Assembly (NCBI GenBank): GCA_033344815.1
Contig: JAWPMR010000001.1
Span: forward strand, 978,136 to 1,042,135
Direction: 5' to 3'
From: Paracoccaceae bacterium
Lineage (GTDB): Bacteria; Pseudomonadota; Alphaproteobacteria; Rhodobacterales; Rhodobacteraceae
DNA length: 64,000 nucleotides
Shown in pieces: positions 19,532-28,728 of this stretch. Numbering within the stretch: position 1 is the stretch's first letter; each line of letters starts with the position of its first letter. The notes under the pieces are model-generated. The model saw only the letters and a program-made list of their open reading frames with translations, was not told the origin of the DNA and made no database searches. Both the position numbers and the translations under genes were made by a program.

Positions 19532-19738
19532 ATGGCTGTTCAACAGAACAAAGTCTCCAAATCGCGCCGCAACAATCGTCGTGCGCATGATTCTCTGGTT
19601 GCGGCAAACCCCAACGAGTGCACAAATTGTGGCGAGTTGAAGCGCCCTCATCACGTTTGCGCGGCCTGTGGCCATTATGACGACAAAGAAGTCGTTGCGC
19701 TCACAGAAGAGATTGATCTGGAAGACGACGCAGCCTAA
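19532..19738 (+). CDS. rpmF: 50S ribosomal protein L32
   Basis: 68 residues from the ATG beginning [19 protein letters not shown]. The zinc-ribbon cysteines are intact as CTNC and CAAC, so this is the zinc-binding (C+) form. L32 is part of the large subunit near the peptide exit region. It is preceded by AAAGGCCC, and the gene order yceD-rpmF-plsX-fabH is conserved widely. Confidence 0.97.
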   Translation: MAVQQNKVSKSRRNNRRAHDSLVAANPNECTNCGELKRPHHVCAACGHYDDKEVVALTEEIDLEDDAA

Positions 19739-19770
19739 ACCTGTCCCTTAAACAATAAGGGGCAAAGGTT
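19738..19770. terminator. hairpin between rpmF and plsX
   Basis: AACCT (19738-19742) and CCCTTA (19745-19750) pair with TAAGGG (19756-19761) and AGGTT (19766-19770) around AACAA. There is no long U-run, so it may attenuate rather than end transcription, raising rpmF output relative to plsX-fabH. Confidence 0.5.
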
Positions 19771-19786
19771 TGGGGAGCAGTCGCAG

Positions 19787-20860
19787 ATGACGGCACAGAC
19801 CGATCCGGCAGACGCGCAGGCCAGACGCATCACTTTGTCAGTGGATGCTATGGGCGGAGATGAAGGCCCCGCAGCCATCGTTGCGGGCTGTGACGCGTCT
19901 GCGCGCAAAAACCCTGACATCAAGTTCATTCTGCACGGGCCAAAGACGGAATTGATCGCGTTGGTGGATCGACGTCATGCTCTGCAGGGGCGCACTGAGA
20001 TCCGCGACGCCGCCGGCGTGGTCACTATGGATGACAAACCCAGCCACATCGTGCGCAATGGCAAGGATACCTCGATGTGGTCCGCCATCGAGGCGGTCCG
20101 TGAAGGTTCCGCTACAGTGGCAATTTCATGCGGCAACACCGGTGCGTTGATGGCCTTGTCGATGATCCGCTTGCGCAAATTGCCCGGTGTCAACAGACCG
20201 GCCATTGCAGTGCTATACCCTTCTTCGAACCCGCAGGGATTCAACGTGATGCTGGATGTCGGGGCGGATGTAAAAGCAGATGCTGAAGACTTGCTGCGAT
20301 ATGCGCTGATGGGCATGTCCTATGCGCGCAATGGTCTGGATTTGCCCCGTCCGCGGGTTGGGTTGTTGAATGTTGGTACTGAAGAACACAAGGGCCGCAC
20401 GGAACTCAAGGAAGCTTACGAGCTGATTCGTGACCAGCGCGACGCGGCTGGTTTCGAATTTGTGGGTTTCGTGGAGGGAGGCGATATTTCGGGCGACGTT
20501 TGTGATGTGATCGTGACCGATGGGTTTACCGGCAATGTCGCAATCAAGACCGGCGAAGGCACGGCAAGCCTGATCGGGGATCGATTGCGCGAAGCGTTTA
20601 AATACTCGCCCCTGTCACGTCTGGCCTCCGTCCTTGCCTATACATCCCTCAACCGCCTGAAAAAGAAAATTGACCCGCGCCGCGTCAATGGGGGTGTCTT
20701 TTTGGGCCTCAATGGGACAGTCGTGAAGTCTCATGGTGCCGCTGATGCAACCGGTATCTCAGCGGCCATCAAACTTGCCGCGCAATTGGCAGATATCAAG
20801 TTTACAGATAAACTGGCCGCCCGAGTTGCTGCCCTGCCCGCAGAGGAGCACGATACATGA
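19787..20860 (+). CDS. plsX: phosphate acyltransferase PlsX
   Basis: 357 residues. PlsX turns acyl-ACP into acyl-phosphate for the first step of glycerophospholipid synthesis. 'LSVDAMGGDEGP' at the N-terminus, 'SCGNTGALMA', 'PRVGLLNVGTEEHKG' and 'VGFVEGGDI' are family signatures. The start is preceded by GGGGAG. Its TGA overlaps the fabH ATG (ATGA), so the two are translationally coupled. Confidence 0.97.
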   Translation: MTAQTDPADAQARRITLSVDAMGGDEGPAAIVAGCDASARKNPDIKFILHGPKTELIALVDRRHALQGRTEIRDAAGVVTMDDKPSHIVRNGKDTSMWSAIEAVREGSATVAISCGNTGALMALSMIRLRKLPGVNRPAIAVLYPSSNPQGFNVMLDVGADVKADAEDLLRYALMGMSYARNGLDLPRPRVGLLNVGTEEHKGRTELKEAYELIRDQRDAAGFEFVGFVEGGDISGDVCDVIVTDGFTGNVAIKTGEGTASLIGDRLREAFKYSPLSRLASVLAYTSLNRLKKKIDPRRVNGGVFLGLNGTVVKSHGAADATGISAAIKLAAQLADIKFTDKLAARVAALPAEEHDT

Positions 20861-21828
20861 CCCTTCGAGCCGTGGTAAAAGGTGTCGGTCACTATCTGCC
20901 AGAGCGCGTTGTACCCAACTCCGAGTTTGAGGCCACGCTCGACACCAATGACGAATGGATCAGGGCCCGCTCCGGCATCGAGAGACGCCATTTCGCGGCT
21001 GAGAATGAAACCACCTCTTCAATGGCCAGTGCCGCTGCGCGCGCGGCTTTGAAAAATGCAGATCTGGAGCCGGGTGACGTCGATGCGATTGTCGTGGCAA
21101 CTTCGACCCCAGACCTGACCTTCCCTTCGGTCGCAACGATGGTTCAGGCGGACCTTGGCATGAACAGTGGGTTCGCCTTTGATGTGCAAGCTGTATGCGC
21201 AGGGTTCGTTTATGCTTTGAGCACGGCCAATGCGTTGATCCTTGCAGGTCAGGCACAGCGCGTGATTGTGATTGGTGCCGAGACCTTCAGCCGCATCATG
21301 GATTGGACTGATCGCGGGACTTGCGTGCTGTTTGGTGATGGCGCCGGGGCTATTGTCATTGAAGCCGAAGAGGGTGCAGGCACACCAGAGGATCGCGGAA
21401 TACTCTCTACGGATCTGAACTCGGATGGTCGCCACAAGGACTTGCTATATGTCGATGGCGGTGTGTCCACCGGGACAACAGGCCACTTACGGATGCAGGG
21501 AAATCAGGTTTTCCGTCATGCCGTCGAAAAACTTGCCGCGACCGCGACCAAGGCGATTGAGCGCGCGGGAGTAAGCGCAGAGGACGTGGACTGGATCGTC
21601 CCGCACCAGGCCAACATCCGGATCATCCAAGGCACCGCAAAAAAGCTGGGACTGCCGATGGAAAAGGTCGTGGTGACCGTTCAGGACCATGGCAACACCT
21701 CTGCCGCATCGATTCCCCTGGCCCTGTCGGTGGGCCATGCGCGCGGGCAAATTCAGGACGGAGACCTCATCGTAACCGAAGCAATCGGCGGCGGTTTGGC
21801 CTGGGGCGCGGTGGTGTTGCGTTGGTAG
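20857..21828 (+). CDS. fabH: beta-ketoacyl-ACP synthase III
   Basis: 323 residues. It condenses acetyl-CoA with malonyl-ACP to start fatty-acid chains. The active-site Cys114 lies in 'VQAVCAGFVYAL'; His in 'PHQANIRII' and Asn in 'HGNTSAAS' complete the triad. 'TNDEWIRARSGIERR' is the typical N-terminal segment. It is coupled to plsX and followed by ihfA after 97 bp. Confidence 0.97.
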   Translation: MTLRAVVKGVGHYLPERVVPNSEFEATLDTNDEWIRARSGIERRHFAAENETTSSMASAAARAALKNADLEPGDVDAIVVATSTPDLTFPSVATMVQADLGMNSGFAFDVQAVCAGFVYALSTANALILAGQAQRVIVIGAETFSRIMDWTDRGTCVLFGDGAGAIVIEAEEGAGTPEDRGILSTDLNSDGRHKDLLYVDGGVSTGTTGHLRMQGNQVFRHAVEKLAATATKAIERAGVSAEDVDWIVPHQANIRIIQGTAKKLGLPMEKVVVTVQDHGNTSAASIPLALSVGHARGQIQDGDLIVTEAIGGGLAWGAVVLRW

Positions 21829-21925
21829 CGTAATAATCACGCCTAAACACCATCCGCCAAGCCATTGATATTGACTCTGAAAATCCCTGTCCCCTATTGT
21901 CGTCGGAAATCAAGAGGGGGATACC

Positions 21926-22228
21926 ATGGCCGAAAAGACGTTGACACGAATGGATCTGAGCGAGGCCGTCTTCCGTGAAGTTGGATTGTCCCGCAATGAA
22001 AGTGCGCAACTTGTTGAATCTGTGTTGGAACATCTATCGGACGCACTGGTAAGCGGCGAGCAGGTGAAGATCTCCTCTTTTGGCACTTTCTCTGTACGCG
22101 ACAAGTCAGCGCGCATTGGACGCAACCCCAAAACGGGCGAAGAGGTACCCATCAACCCGCGCCGTGTGTTGACGTTCCGCCCCTCGCATCTGATGAAAGA
22201 TCGCGTGGCAGACGGGAACAAGTCCTGA
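21926..22228 (+). CDS. ihfA: integration host factor subunit alpha
   Basis: 100 residues. A DNABII histone-like protein that bends DNA as a heterodimer with IhfB. '[20 protein letters not shown]', with the beta-arm Pro in '[18 protein letters not shown]', identifies the family, and the N-terminal '[17 protein letters not shown]' marks the alpha subunit. GAGGGGG precedes the start. The MerR-type gene begins 4 bp after its stop. Confidence 0.95.
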   Translation: MAEKTLTRMDLSEAVFREVGLSRNESAQLVESVLEHLSDALVSGEQVKISSFGTFSVRDKSARIGRNPKTGEEVPINPRRVLTFRPSHLMKDRVADGNKS

Positions 22229-22232
22229 ACTG

Positions 22233-23777
22233 ATGCCCAAGTCTCCCGATGCTTTTCGCACGATCTCGGAGGTCGCTGACTGGCTGGGCGTCCAGGCACA
22301 TGTCCTGCGGTTCTGGGAGAGTAAATTCACCCAGGTGAAACCGGTCAAACGTGCTGGTGGCCGTCGCTATTATAGACCGGCGGATATGTTGCTGTTGGGA
22401 GGCATCAAAAAACTGCTGCATGAAGATGGTTTGACCATCAAGGGCGTGCAGAAGATCCTGCGTGAGCAGGGCGTCAGCCATGTCGGCGATCAGTCACAAG
22501 CGCTTGATGATCTGACAATGGCGGTGATTGAGGGGAACGCGGCGCAAAAAACCGAGGCAGACGCGTCACCCCTTCCAACCGAACCCTTTTCACAAACAGA
22601 CGACATCTCCGAAGGCGATTCTGCTCCTGAAGCGGCAGATCTATCCACGTCGGCAGAGGTAGCGGAACCGGCAGCCGTCGATGAAGACGGGCCCGCTTCC
22701 TTGGAAACAGACGAACCCGCCCCTGTAGAAATGGATGAACCGGCTCCATTGGAAATTGAACAGCCAACCGTTGAGGAACCGGACATACAGCCGCCGGCAA
22801 GCGAAGCAGAAGCGCCTGAAGCGGAACCTTTGGCTGCGATGGCAAATCCGGAGCCGGCCACAGAAGCCGCGCCTGAGCCAGAGCCCGACATTGCGCCAGA
22901 ACTCGACTTGGCCCCTGCGCCCCAGGCTGAACCCGATCCGGCGCCTTCTGAAGAAGCTGAACCGCTCGCCAGCGCGGGATCGGAAGCCGAGGACCTCGCC
23001 GCAGTGCCCGCCGATGCAGCGCCCGAACTTTCAATAGCAGAAGAGGAATCAAAAGCCCCGATTGTTGAGGATCCTGGAGAAAGGGCCGCTCCATTGGCCG
23101 AAGAACAGTCCGAAACCGTGGCCCCTTCAGCCCCGTTGCAAACGAGTGAAACCGAAGCTGAGGACCACGCACCGACCAGCGCGGGACCAGACGATATCCC
23201 GATGGCAGAGACCGAAGCCTCAGACCTCGCGGCGCCGGAAACTGAAGAGACAGAAGCTCTGGATACGCCGGAAACCGCCGCACAGCCTCTGGCGGATTTG
23301 CCGGATGATATCGTAGAGGCTGAACCCGACACGGATGCCGCGCCAGAAGAAGTTGAACCCGATGAGGCGTCGGATGCAGAGGTGGTGCCAAGCTTTGTGC
23401 GTCGCCCCCGCGACACTGTCCCTTCCGAAGACCCGGTAGGCGCGGAGCCTGTACCGCAAGATACAGGTGTGCCGGAAGCTCCCGCTGCGACAGATGCAGA
23501 TACGACTGAACCGGCCACACCGCCTGAACCAGAAAGCGTCGCAGCGGCACCATCACCCCCTGAGGCAGAAACGACGAAGCCGAAGATCCCTGTGGTCGAG
23601 GTTCTAATGCCCCCTGCGGAGGCTGATATTGAGGCAAAGCCGTCGGCACTCTCGGCCGTCTCTAAATCGAAAACCCTGGACGCTGGACAGCGCGAAGCGG
23701 TCAAACCCCTGCTTGCAGAACTTATGCGTTTGCGGGAGAGCATGGTCAGCGCGGGCGAAGATGCCCGCAAAGACTGA
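22233..23777 (+). CDS. MerR-type regulator with long acidic tail
   Basis: 514 residues. The first 80 or so form a MerR-like winged helix: '[20 protein letters not shown]' followed by '[10 protein letters not shown]' and '[16 protein letters not shown]'. Residues from about 105 to 470 are Ala/Glu/Pro/Asp-rich with very little else, probably disordered. The last 35 residues ('[20 protein letters not shown]') form a short helix that looks conserved. MerR genes after ihfA are usual in Rhodobacteraceae; the target is unknown. The tail is longer than I would expect for the family. Confidence 0.82.
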   Translation: MPKSPDAFRTISEVADWLGVQAHVLRFWESKFTQVKPVKRAGGRRYYRPADMLLLGGIKKLLHEDGLTIKGVQKILREQGVSHVGDQSQALDDLTMAVIEGNAAQKTEADASPLPTEPFSQTDDISEGDSAPEAADLSTSAEVAEPAAVDEDGPASLETDEPAPVEMDEPAPLEIEQPTVEEPDIQPPASEAEAPEAEPLAAMANPEPATEAAPEPEPDIAPELDLAPAPQAEPDPAPSEEAEPLASAGSEAEDLAAVPADAAPELSIAEEESKAPIVEDPGERAAPLAEEQSETVAPSAPLQTSETEAEDHAPTSAGPDDIPMAETEASDLAAPETEETEALDTPETAAQPLADLPDDIVEAEPDTDAAPEEVEPDEASDAEVVPSFVRRPRDTVPSEDPVGAEPVPQDTGVPEAPAATDADTTEPATPPEPESVAAAPSPPEAETTKPKIPVVEVLMPPAEADIEAKPSALSAVSKSKTLDAGQREAVKPLLAELMRLRESMVSAGEDARKD

Positions 23778-23833
23778 GGGATGACAATTCGCGCTTGCCT
23801 CGGCTCCCAGATCGGGTATGAAGCGCGGTGTGT

Positions 23834-23910
23834 CGGGCTATGGCGCAGCCTGGTAGCGCGTCCGTCTGGGGGACGGAAGGTCGCAGGTTCGAGTCCTGCT
23901 AGCCCGACCA
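23834..23910 (+). tRNA. tRNA-Pro (GGG anticodon)
   Basis: A 77-nt cloverleaf with CCA encoded. The acceptor CGGGCTA pairs with TAGCCCG, the anticodon stem TCCGT pairs with ACGGA around loop CTGGGGG (anticodon GGG, proline), and the T loop TTCGAGT is normal. It reads proline CCC/CCU codons. Confidence 0.95.
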
Positions 23911-23930
23911 ACATCCGACATATGCCAAGT

Positions 23931-23953
23931 GCCCGTGCAACCCATGCGCGGGC
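23931..23953 (+). terminator. hairpin after tRNA-Pro(GGG)
   Basis: GCCCGTGC (23931-23938) pairs with GCGCGGGC (23946-23953), one G-U pair, loop AACCCAT, followed by CTTTG. It lies 21 nt after the tRNA and probably ends its transcript. Confidence 0.55.
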
Positions 23954-23977
23954 CTTTGCACATTCAGGAGAGACAAC

Positions 23978-25054
23978 ATGAGCGGCGTGCTGCCCAACCA
24001 ATATATCAAAGGCATGATCGCCAACGGCCAGATCGCTTCAACGCGCCGTATCAGTGATGCCCAGATCCAACCGGCCAGTCTCGATCTGCGTTTGGGAACA
24101 CTTGCATATCGCGTGCGCGCGTCTTTCCTGGCGGGGCATGGCGAGCGGGTCTCTGATCGTCTGACGGAATTCGAAATGCACCGTGTGGACCTTTCCGAGG
24201 GCGCGGTTCTGGAAAAAGGCTGCGTTTATGTCGTGCCTTTGATGGAATCGCTGGCGCTGCCGGACGGTGTTCAGGCCGTGGCCAATGCCAAAAGCTCCAC
24301 GGGTCGACTGGACCTGCTGACCCGCACGATCACTGATGGCGGCACGGAGTTCGACCGCATCGCGCCGGGTTATGGGGGCCCGCTTTATGCCGAGATTTGC
24401 CCGCGCTCTTTCTCGGTTCTGGTCCGTCCGGGCATGCGGTTGAACCAGATCCGGTTTGGCCATGGTCAGGCAATTCTGGATGATGACGAACTCCATGCCT
24501 TGCACCAAAAAACACCTCTCGTGGATGGGACCGCCGTGATTGATGATGGTTTGGGCTTCTCGGTCGATCTGCGTTTGCCCGACACGACACTTGTGGGGTA
24601 CCGCGCCAAACCGCATACCGGCGTTATTGATCTGGACCTTATCAACCATTATCCGCCTGCCGAGTATTGGGAAGAAGTGCATAGCGCCAATGGCCAGATC
24701 ATACTGGACCCCGGTGCGTTTTACATTCTGGTCAGCCGTGAAGCCGTCACGATCCCGCCGGAATATGCCGCTGAAATGGCGCCTTTTCTGGCGATGGTCG
24801 GTGAATTTAGGGTCCATTATGCGGGCTTTTTCGACCCCGGATTTGGTCATGATGCGGCTGGAGGCGCCGGATCACGTGGGGTTCTCGAAGTGCGTTGTCA
24901 TGAGGCCCCCTTCGTGTTGGAACACGGTCAGGTGGTCGGGCGCCTCGTCTATGAACGCATGACCGAAACGCCCACACAGCTTTATGGCGCAGGGATCGCA
25001 TCAAACTATCAGGGTCAGGGCCTGAAGCTCAGCAAACATTTTCAATCCATCTGA
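23978..25054 (+). CDS. dcd: 2'-deoxycytidine 5'-triphosphate deaminase, long form
   Basis: 358 residues, nearly twice the length of E. coli Dcd, and built as two dUTPase-like beta folds. 'QIQPASLDLRLG' and 'ANAKSSTGRLDLLTR' in the first half and 'VTIPPEYAAEMAPFLAMVGE' in the second match the Dcd/Dut family. It should deaminate dCTP to dUTP for thymidylate synthesis. The duplicated form is typical of alphaproteobacteria. GGAG precedes the start. It is separate from the tRNA. Confidence 0.88.
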   Translation: MSGVLPNQYIKGMIANGQIASTRRISDAQIQPASLDLRLGTLAYRVRASFLAGHGERVSDRLTEFEMHRVDLSEGAVLEKGCVYVVPLMESLALPDGVQAVANAKSSTGRLDLLTRTITDGGTEFDRIAPGYGGPLYAEICPRSFSVLVRPGMRLNQIRFGHGQAILDDDELHALHQKTPLVDGTAVIDDGLGFSVDLRLPDTTLVGYRAKPHTGVIDLDLINHYPPAEYWEEVHSANGQIILDPGAFYILVSREAVTIPPEYAAEMAPFLAMVGEFRVHYAGFFDPGFGHDAAGGAGSRGVLEVRCHEAPFVLEHGQVVGRLVYERMTETPTQLYGAGIASNYQGQGLKLSKHFQSI

Positions 25055-25205
25055 GATACATGGATCGAAACAGCGTGATCCTTTCAGTCTGACACATAGT
25101 GGGTATTGTACTGCTCGCAACTTTTGGGATTACCAGATCCCTGCCCGGGAACAGAACAACCAAGACCACCAGAACGTGATGATCACGCGCCGGGAACAAA
25201 ACCGC

Positions 25206-25871
25206 TTATTCGTCTTCAAACAGCTCGCTTTGCCCTTCGGTGCTTTCATCTTCCTTGTCCTCTTCAGACCCGGGCATCCCAAGGCCCGGCGGTGGCCGGT
25301 TCTCCAGCAAACCGGCGGCGCGCAACTCTTTCAGGCCAGGTAAATCGCGCGCGTTCTCAAGGCCAAAGTGATCGAGGAAACCTTCGGTCACAACAAACGT
25401 CACCGGGCGACCCGGGGTCATCTTGCGACGCCCGAACCGGATCCATTCCATTTCCAGCAATTGATCCACGGTGCCCCGACTGACAGAAACGCCGCGAATT
25501 TCTTCGATTTCGGCCCGCGTAACCGGTTGGTGATAGGCAATGATGGCCAGTGTTTCGATGGCCGCGCGCGACAGTTTGCGCGTCTCAACCGTTTCGCGCT
25601 GCATCAGAAAACCCAGATCAGGGGCGGTGCGCAGGGCCCAGGCATCCCCGATCCGGCACAGGTTTACCCCCCGCCCCTCATAGCGTTTGCGCAGATGCAC
25701 CATCGCTTCGGCCGGATCTGATCCGTGCGGCATGCGTGTCGCTAGTTCACGCAGGGTTATCGGTTCGGCAGTCGCGAATAAAATGGCCTCAATCATACGT
25801 TCCTGTTCACCCATGGGGGGCGCTTCAAACAGGCTTTCCTCGATCTGACTGGCGGGCGCATCATCGGTCAC
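25206..25871 (-). CDS. scpB: segregation and condensation protein B
   Basis: 221 residues, GTG start at 25871 overlapping the scpA TGA (GTGA). ScpB, with ScpA and Smc, compacts and separates chromosomes. Two winged helices are visible: 'MIEAILFATAEPITLRELA' and 'LSRAAIETLAIIAYHQPVTR' followed by 'IEEIRGVSVSRGTVDQLLE'. The acidic C-terminus ('EDKEDESTEGQSELFEDE') is unstructured. This is the last gene of the argS-nagZ-scpAB block. Confidence 0.93.
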   Translation of the reverse strand: MTDDAPASQIEESLFEAPPMGEQERMIEAILFATAEPITLRELATRMPHGSDPAEAMVHLRKRYEGRGVNLCRIGDAWALRTAPDLGFLMQRETVETRKLSRAAIETLAIIAYHQPVTRAEIEEIRGVSVSRGTVDQLLEMEWIRFGRRKMTPGRPVTFVVTEGFLDHFGLENARDLPGLKELRAAGLLENRPPPGLGMPGSEEDKEDESTEGQSELFEDE

Positions 25872-26659
25872 TGCGGTTTATCCTTCTTGCGCAGTTGAAG
25901 CGGCGCAAATGTCTCTGATTGTCGGATCTCCAGATGACCCTCTTTGACCAGTTCCAGCGATGCCGCAAAAGTCGACGCTGTTGCGGAGCGTCGCCGCACT
26001 GGATCAAGCTCCCAACCCTCGGGCAAATAGCTTGAAATATCCGTCCAGTCACCGCTAAATCCAATCAACCCGCGCATCCGGTCCAGCGCTTGTTCCATGG
26101 TGAAAACAGCATCCCGATCCATGACAAACGGGCGAAAATCATCGCGGGTTCGGATGCGAGCATATCCCTGCATCAGGTCCAGCAAGGTCGCGGTGTATTG
26201 CACTTTGCGGGTGCGCGTGACCTCGTGGGTCTGACCGCGCGCAAAGAAGTCACGCCCCAGGCGATCCCGCCCCATCAGACGCGCTGCTGCGTCGCGCATG
26301 GCCTGCAGACGTTCCAGTTGAAACGCAAGATGCGCGGCCAGTTCTTCGCCAGTCGGGCCATCCTCTGTCGGGTCAGGTGGCAGCAACAAGCGGGATTTCA
26401 GAAAAGCCAGCCAGGCGGCCATCACCAGATAGTCTGCCGCCAGTTCCAACCGCAAAGCTTTGGCGCGTTCAACAAATGCCAGATATTGCTTTGCCAGCGC
26501 CAGTACAGAGATCTTGCGCAAGTCAACTTTCTGGGTACGGCTCAGCGTCAGCAGCAAATCAAGGGGGCCTTCAAAACCATCGACATCGACAATCAGCGCC
26601 TCGGCAGCAAGCCGATCCGTAACGGATATTTTGTCTTCCTCAAAGGAGTCTTCAGTCAT
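25868..26659 (-). CDS. scpA: segregation and condensation protein A
   Basis: 263 residues from ATG 26659; an in-frame TTG at 26668 is a weaker alternative. ScpA is the kleisin that bridges Smc heads. 'VDGFEGPLDLLLTLSRTQKVDL' (shown in part) is its N-terminal signature, and 'YLVMAAWLAFLKSRLLLP' follows. The C-terminal winged helix includes 'FAASLELVKEGHLEIRQSET'. It overlaps scpB by the GTGA junction. Confidence 0.92.
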   Translation of the reverse strand: MTEDSFEEDKISVTDRLAAEALIVDVDGFEGPLDLLLTLSRTQKVDLRKISVLALAKQYLAFVERAKALRLELAADYLVMAAWLAFLKSRLLLPPDPTEDGPTGEELAAHLAFQLERLQAMRDAAARLMGRDRLGRDFFARGQTHEVTRTRKVQYTATLLDLMQGYARIRTRDDFRPFVMDRDAVFTMEQALDRMRGLIGFSGDWTDISSYLPEGWELDPVRRRSATASTFAASLELVKEGHLEIRQSETFAPLQLRKKDKPQ

Positions 26660-26674
26660 GCCCGACAACGATTT

Positions 26675-27673
26675 TTACGCTCCGTTCAACAGCGTCTCAA
26701 GCTGCGCGCGTGCGGCCGCAATGTCAATATCTACGGGGGTTTTACGCATGGCCAAGGCACGTTCCGCGCGCAACTGGGCTGCATTGGTCATCTCTCCAGC
26801 GGCGTCTGCAACGCGACGTCGGTCTTCCAGCGGTCCGTTGCAATAGAGGATCACATCACAACCCGCAGTCAAAGCGTCATGGGTGATTTCGCTCAGTGAA
26901 CCCCGCAGCGCCTTCATGCTGATATCATCAGTCATGATCAGGTTGTCAAAACCGATCTCATCCCGGATCACCGCCATCACTTTGGGCGACAGTGTGGCGG
27001 GGCGATCATCCAGCGTATCATAAACCAAATGCGCGGTCATTCCCATCGGCAGGTCTTTCAGCGCGGCGAAGGGCGCAAAATCCTGAGTGCTCAGCGTTGC
27101 ATGATCCGCCTCAATACGGGGCAGGTCAAAATGGCTGTCCAACGTTGCGCGTCCATGGCCGGGAATGTGTTTCACAACTGGTAAAACGCCGCCATCCAAC
27201 AACCCGTTAGCCACAGCGCGCCCCAAAACGCCTACTGCATTTGGCTCCGTCCCATAGCACCGATTGCGCAGAAACTCATGTGTCTCGCTCCCGGCAAGAT
27301 CGACCATCGGTGCGCAGTTGCTGTCGATGCCGATCTCTTTCAGCTCTTGCGCGATCAGGCGGTAGCGCAGATACATCGCATGTGCAGCAGCCTCCCCGCT
27401 GGCGGCCACAAAATCCAGCGGCGGCAGCCATTCCGTCCAATGCGGGGCACGCAATCGCTGAACACGTCCGCCTTCCTGATCGATCGTGATCAGGGCCTCG
27501 CGCCCGACACAGTCGCGCATCTCGGCACATAGCGCGCGCACCTGATCGGGAGTGTCGATATTGCGGGCAAATAAAATGAAGCCAAATGGATTGGCGTCGC
27601 GAAAAAAAGCCTTTTCATCTGGTGTCAGGCGCAGCCCGTCCGCATCAAGGATTGTTGCACCAAAATGGGTCAC
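26675..27673 (-). CDS. nagZ: beta-N-acetylhexosaminidase
   Basis: 332 residues from a GTG at 27673 whose TGA overlap with the upstream SPOR gene (GTGA) fits the pattern of this operon; an upstream ATG at 27694 is possible. NagZ, glycoside hydrolase family 3, removes GlcNAc from 1,6-anhydro-muropeptides in the cytoplasm. The family signature 'KHIPGHGRATLDSHFDLP' holds the catalytic His; the nucleophile Asp is in 'LIMTDDISMKAL'. It feeds anmK in this window. Confidence 0.93.
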   Translation of the reverse strand: MTHFGATILDADGLRLTPDEKAFFRDANPFGFILFARNIDTPDQVRALCAEMRDCVGREALITIDQEGGRVQRLRAPHWTEWLPPLDFVAASGEAAAHAMYLRYRLIAQELKEIGIDSNCAPMVDLAGSETHEFLRNRCYGTEPNAVGVLGRAVANGLLDGGVLPVVKHIPGHGRATLDSHFDLPRIEADHATLSTQDFAPFAALKDLPMGMTAHLVYDTLDDRPATLSPKVMAVIRDEIGFDNLIMTDDISMKALRGSLSEITHDALTAGCDVILYCNGPLEDRRRVADAAGEMTNAAQLRAERALAMRKTPVDIDIAAARAQLETLLNGA

Positions 27674-28650
27674 TTCACGGCAACAGGGATGCAATCGACC
27701 CCTTCTGCTTTGAAGGCGGAACAGAACCGACGCGCATCGGCGATATCCACAAACCCCATAGCCCGCAGGCGATAGAATGTACGTCCACCCGATTGCGCTT
27801 GTTGCACCACACGGGATTTATCTTGCAGGTAATCGCCAAAACGTGTTTCCAGACGGGCCCATTCTGCACGTGCCACATCGGCGCTGTCAAAAGCGCCGAG
27901 TTGCGCCAGCCGGGTACCAGCAGGAATGGCCGATGCATCCACTTCAGAGGCCGGTGTTTCCACGGTAAGTGACGCTTTTTGCAAGGTTGCGATGTTGTCA
28001 GGCCGCAATTTCGGGCGCAGCACGATACGCTGTGCCAAGGCAGGCGTTGCCTTTTCGGTGGTGGGCACTGTGTCCGTGGCGGCGATATCGGTCGTAGCAT
28101 TCGAGTCCGCCTGCGCCTCAGCCAAAGGTTTGGTGCCAGCAGTAAGTTCGGCCACAACAGCGTCAATCGCGCCGTCCTGCAGATTTTCTACCACGCCCGG
28201 CGTCGCGCGCGTAATCACATCAGATGCAGGCGCGAGCGGTTTTGGTTGCGTAACAGGCGCCACCTTCGCGGCAGAAATGGGCTGGTCTTCATGTGACAGA
28301 TCAGTGTCTTTTGGCGCGAGAGTGACCTGATCAACCGGGCCTGAGGCCTGACCTTCTGCTGCGACCGCGTTCACCGCAAGCCCCTGATGACGCGCCAGTT
28401 GGCCGCCCGGAACCTCGGGACGTACCCGCATCTCGCCCTCCGCAGCCTGAACAATTGGAATACCGCTCACATCGCGTGCCATCAGCTCATAGCCCCAAAC
28501 ACCTATACCAGCGATCAGTGCAAGCGATACGACGGCGCCAGCGACATTCGTTATCATCGTCAGAGCGCCAGATGGCAACGCCTCGTCTTGCGCGTCCTCG
28601 GACTCGCGCCCGTAGGCCCCCATTCCATGGGAGAATTGAATATCCGCCAT
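27670..28650 (-). CDS. SPOR-domain membrane protein
   Basis: 326 residues from ATG 28650. One membrane helix lies near residues 35-57 ('MITNVAGAVVSLALIAGIGV'), followed by a Pro/Ala/Thr-rich periplasmic linker and a C-terminal SPOR domain (about 245-326) with 'GTRLAQLGAFDSADVARAEW' and 'GRTFYRLRAMGF'. SPOR domains bind denuded peptidoglycan at the division site. It sits between argS and nagZ, as in other Rhodobacteraceae. Confidence 0.88.
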   Translation of the reverse strand: MADIQFSHGMGAYGRESEDAQDEALPSGALTMITNVAGAVVSLALIAGIGVWGYELMARDVSGIPIVQAAEGEMRVRPEVPGGQLARHQGLAVNAVAAEGQASGPVDQVTLAPKDTDLSHEDQPISAAKVAPVTQPKPLAPASDVITRATPGVVENLQDGAIDAVVAELTAGTKPLAEAQADSNATTDIAATDTVPTTEKATPALAQRIVLRPKLRPDNIATLQKASLTVETPASEVDASAIPAGTRLAQLGAFDSADVARAEWARLETRFGDYLQDKSRVVQQAQSGGRTFYRLRAMGFVDIADARRFCSAFKAEGVDCIPVAVK

Positions 28651-28728
28651 TTTCGCCTCGCTGCCGTCGGGATACATGCCCCGATGGTCTGTCTTAGATC
28701 CGTCTGCTCTGGCGAAGGCAGCGATTTG

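Noticed and set aside
22490-24001. 503-codon minus-strand frame opposite the MerR-type gene
   Set aside because: It is a shadow of the Ala/Glu/Pro-rich tail: the product is Ser/Ala-rich without motifs, while the plus-strand frame has a clear MerR domain.
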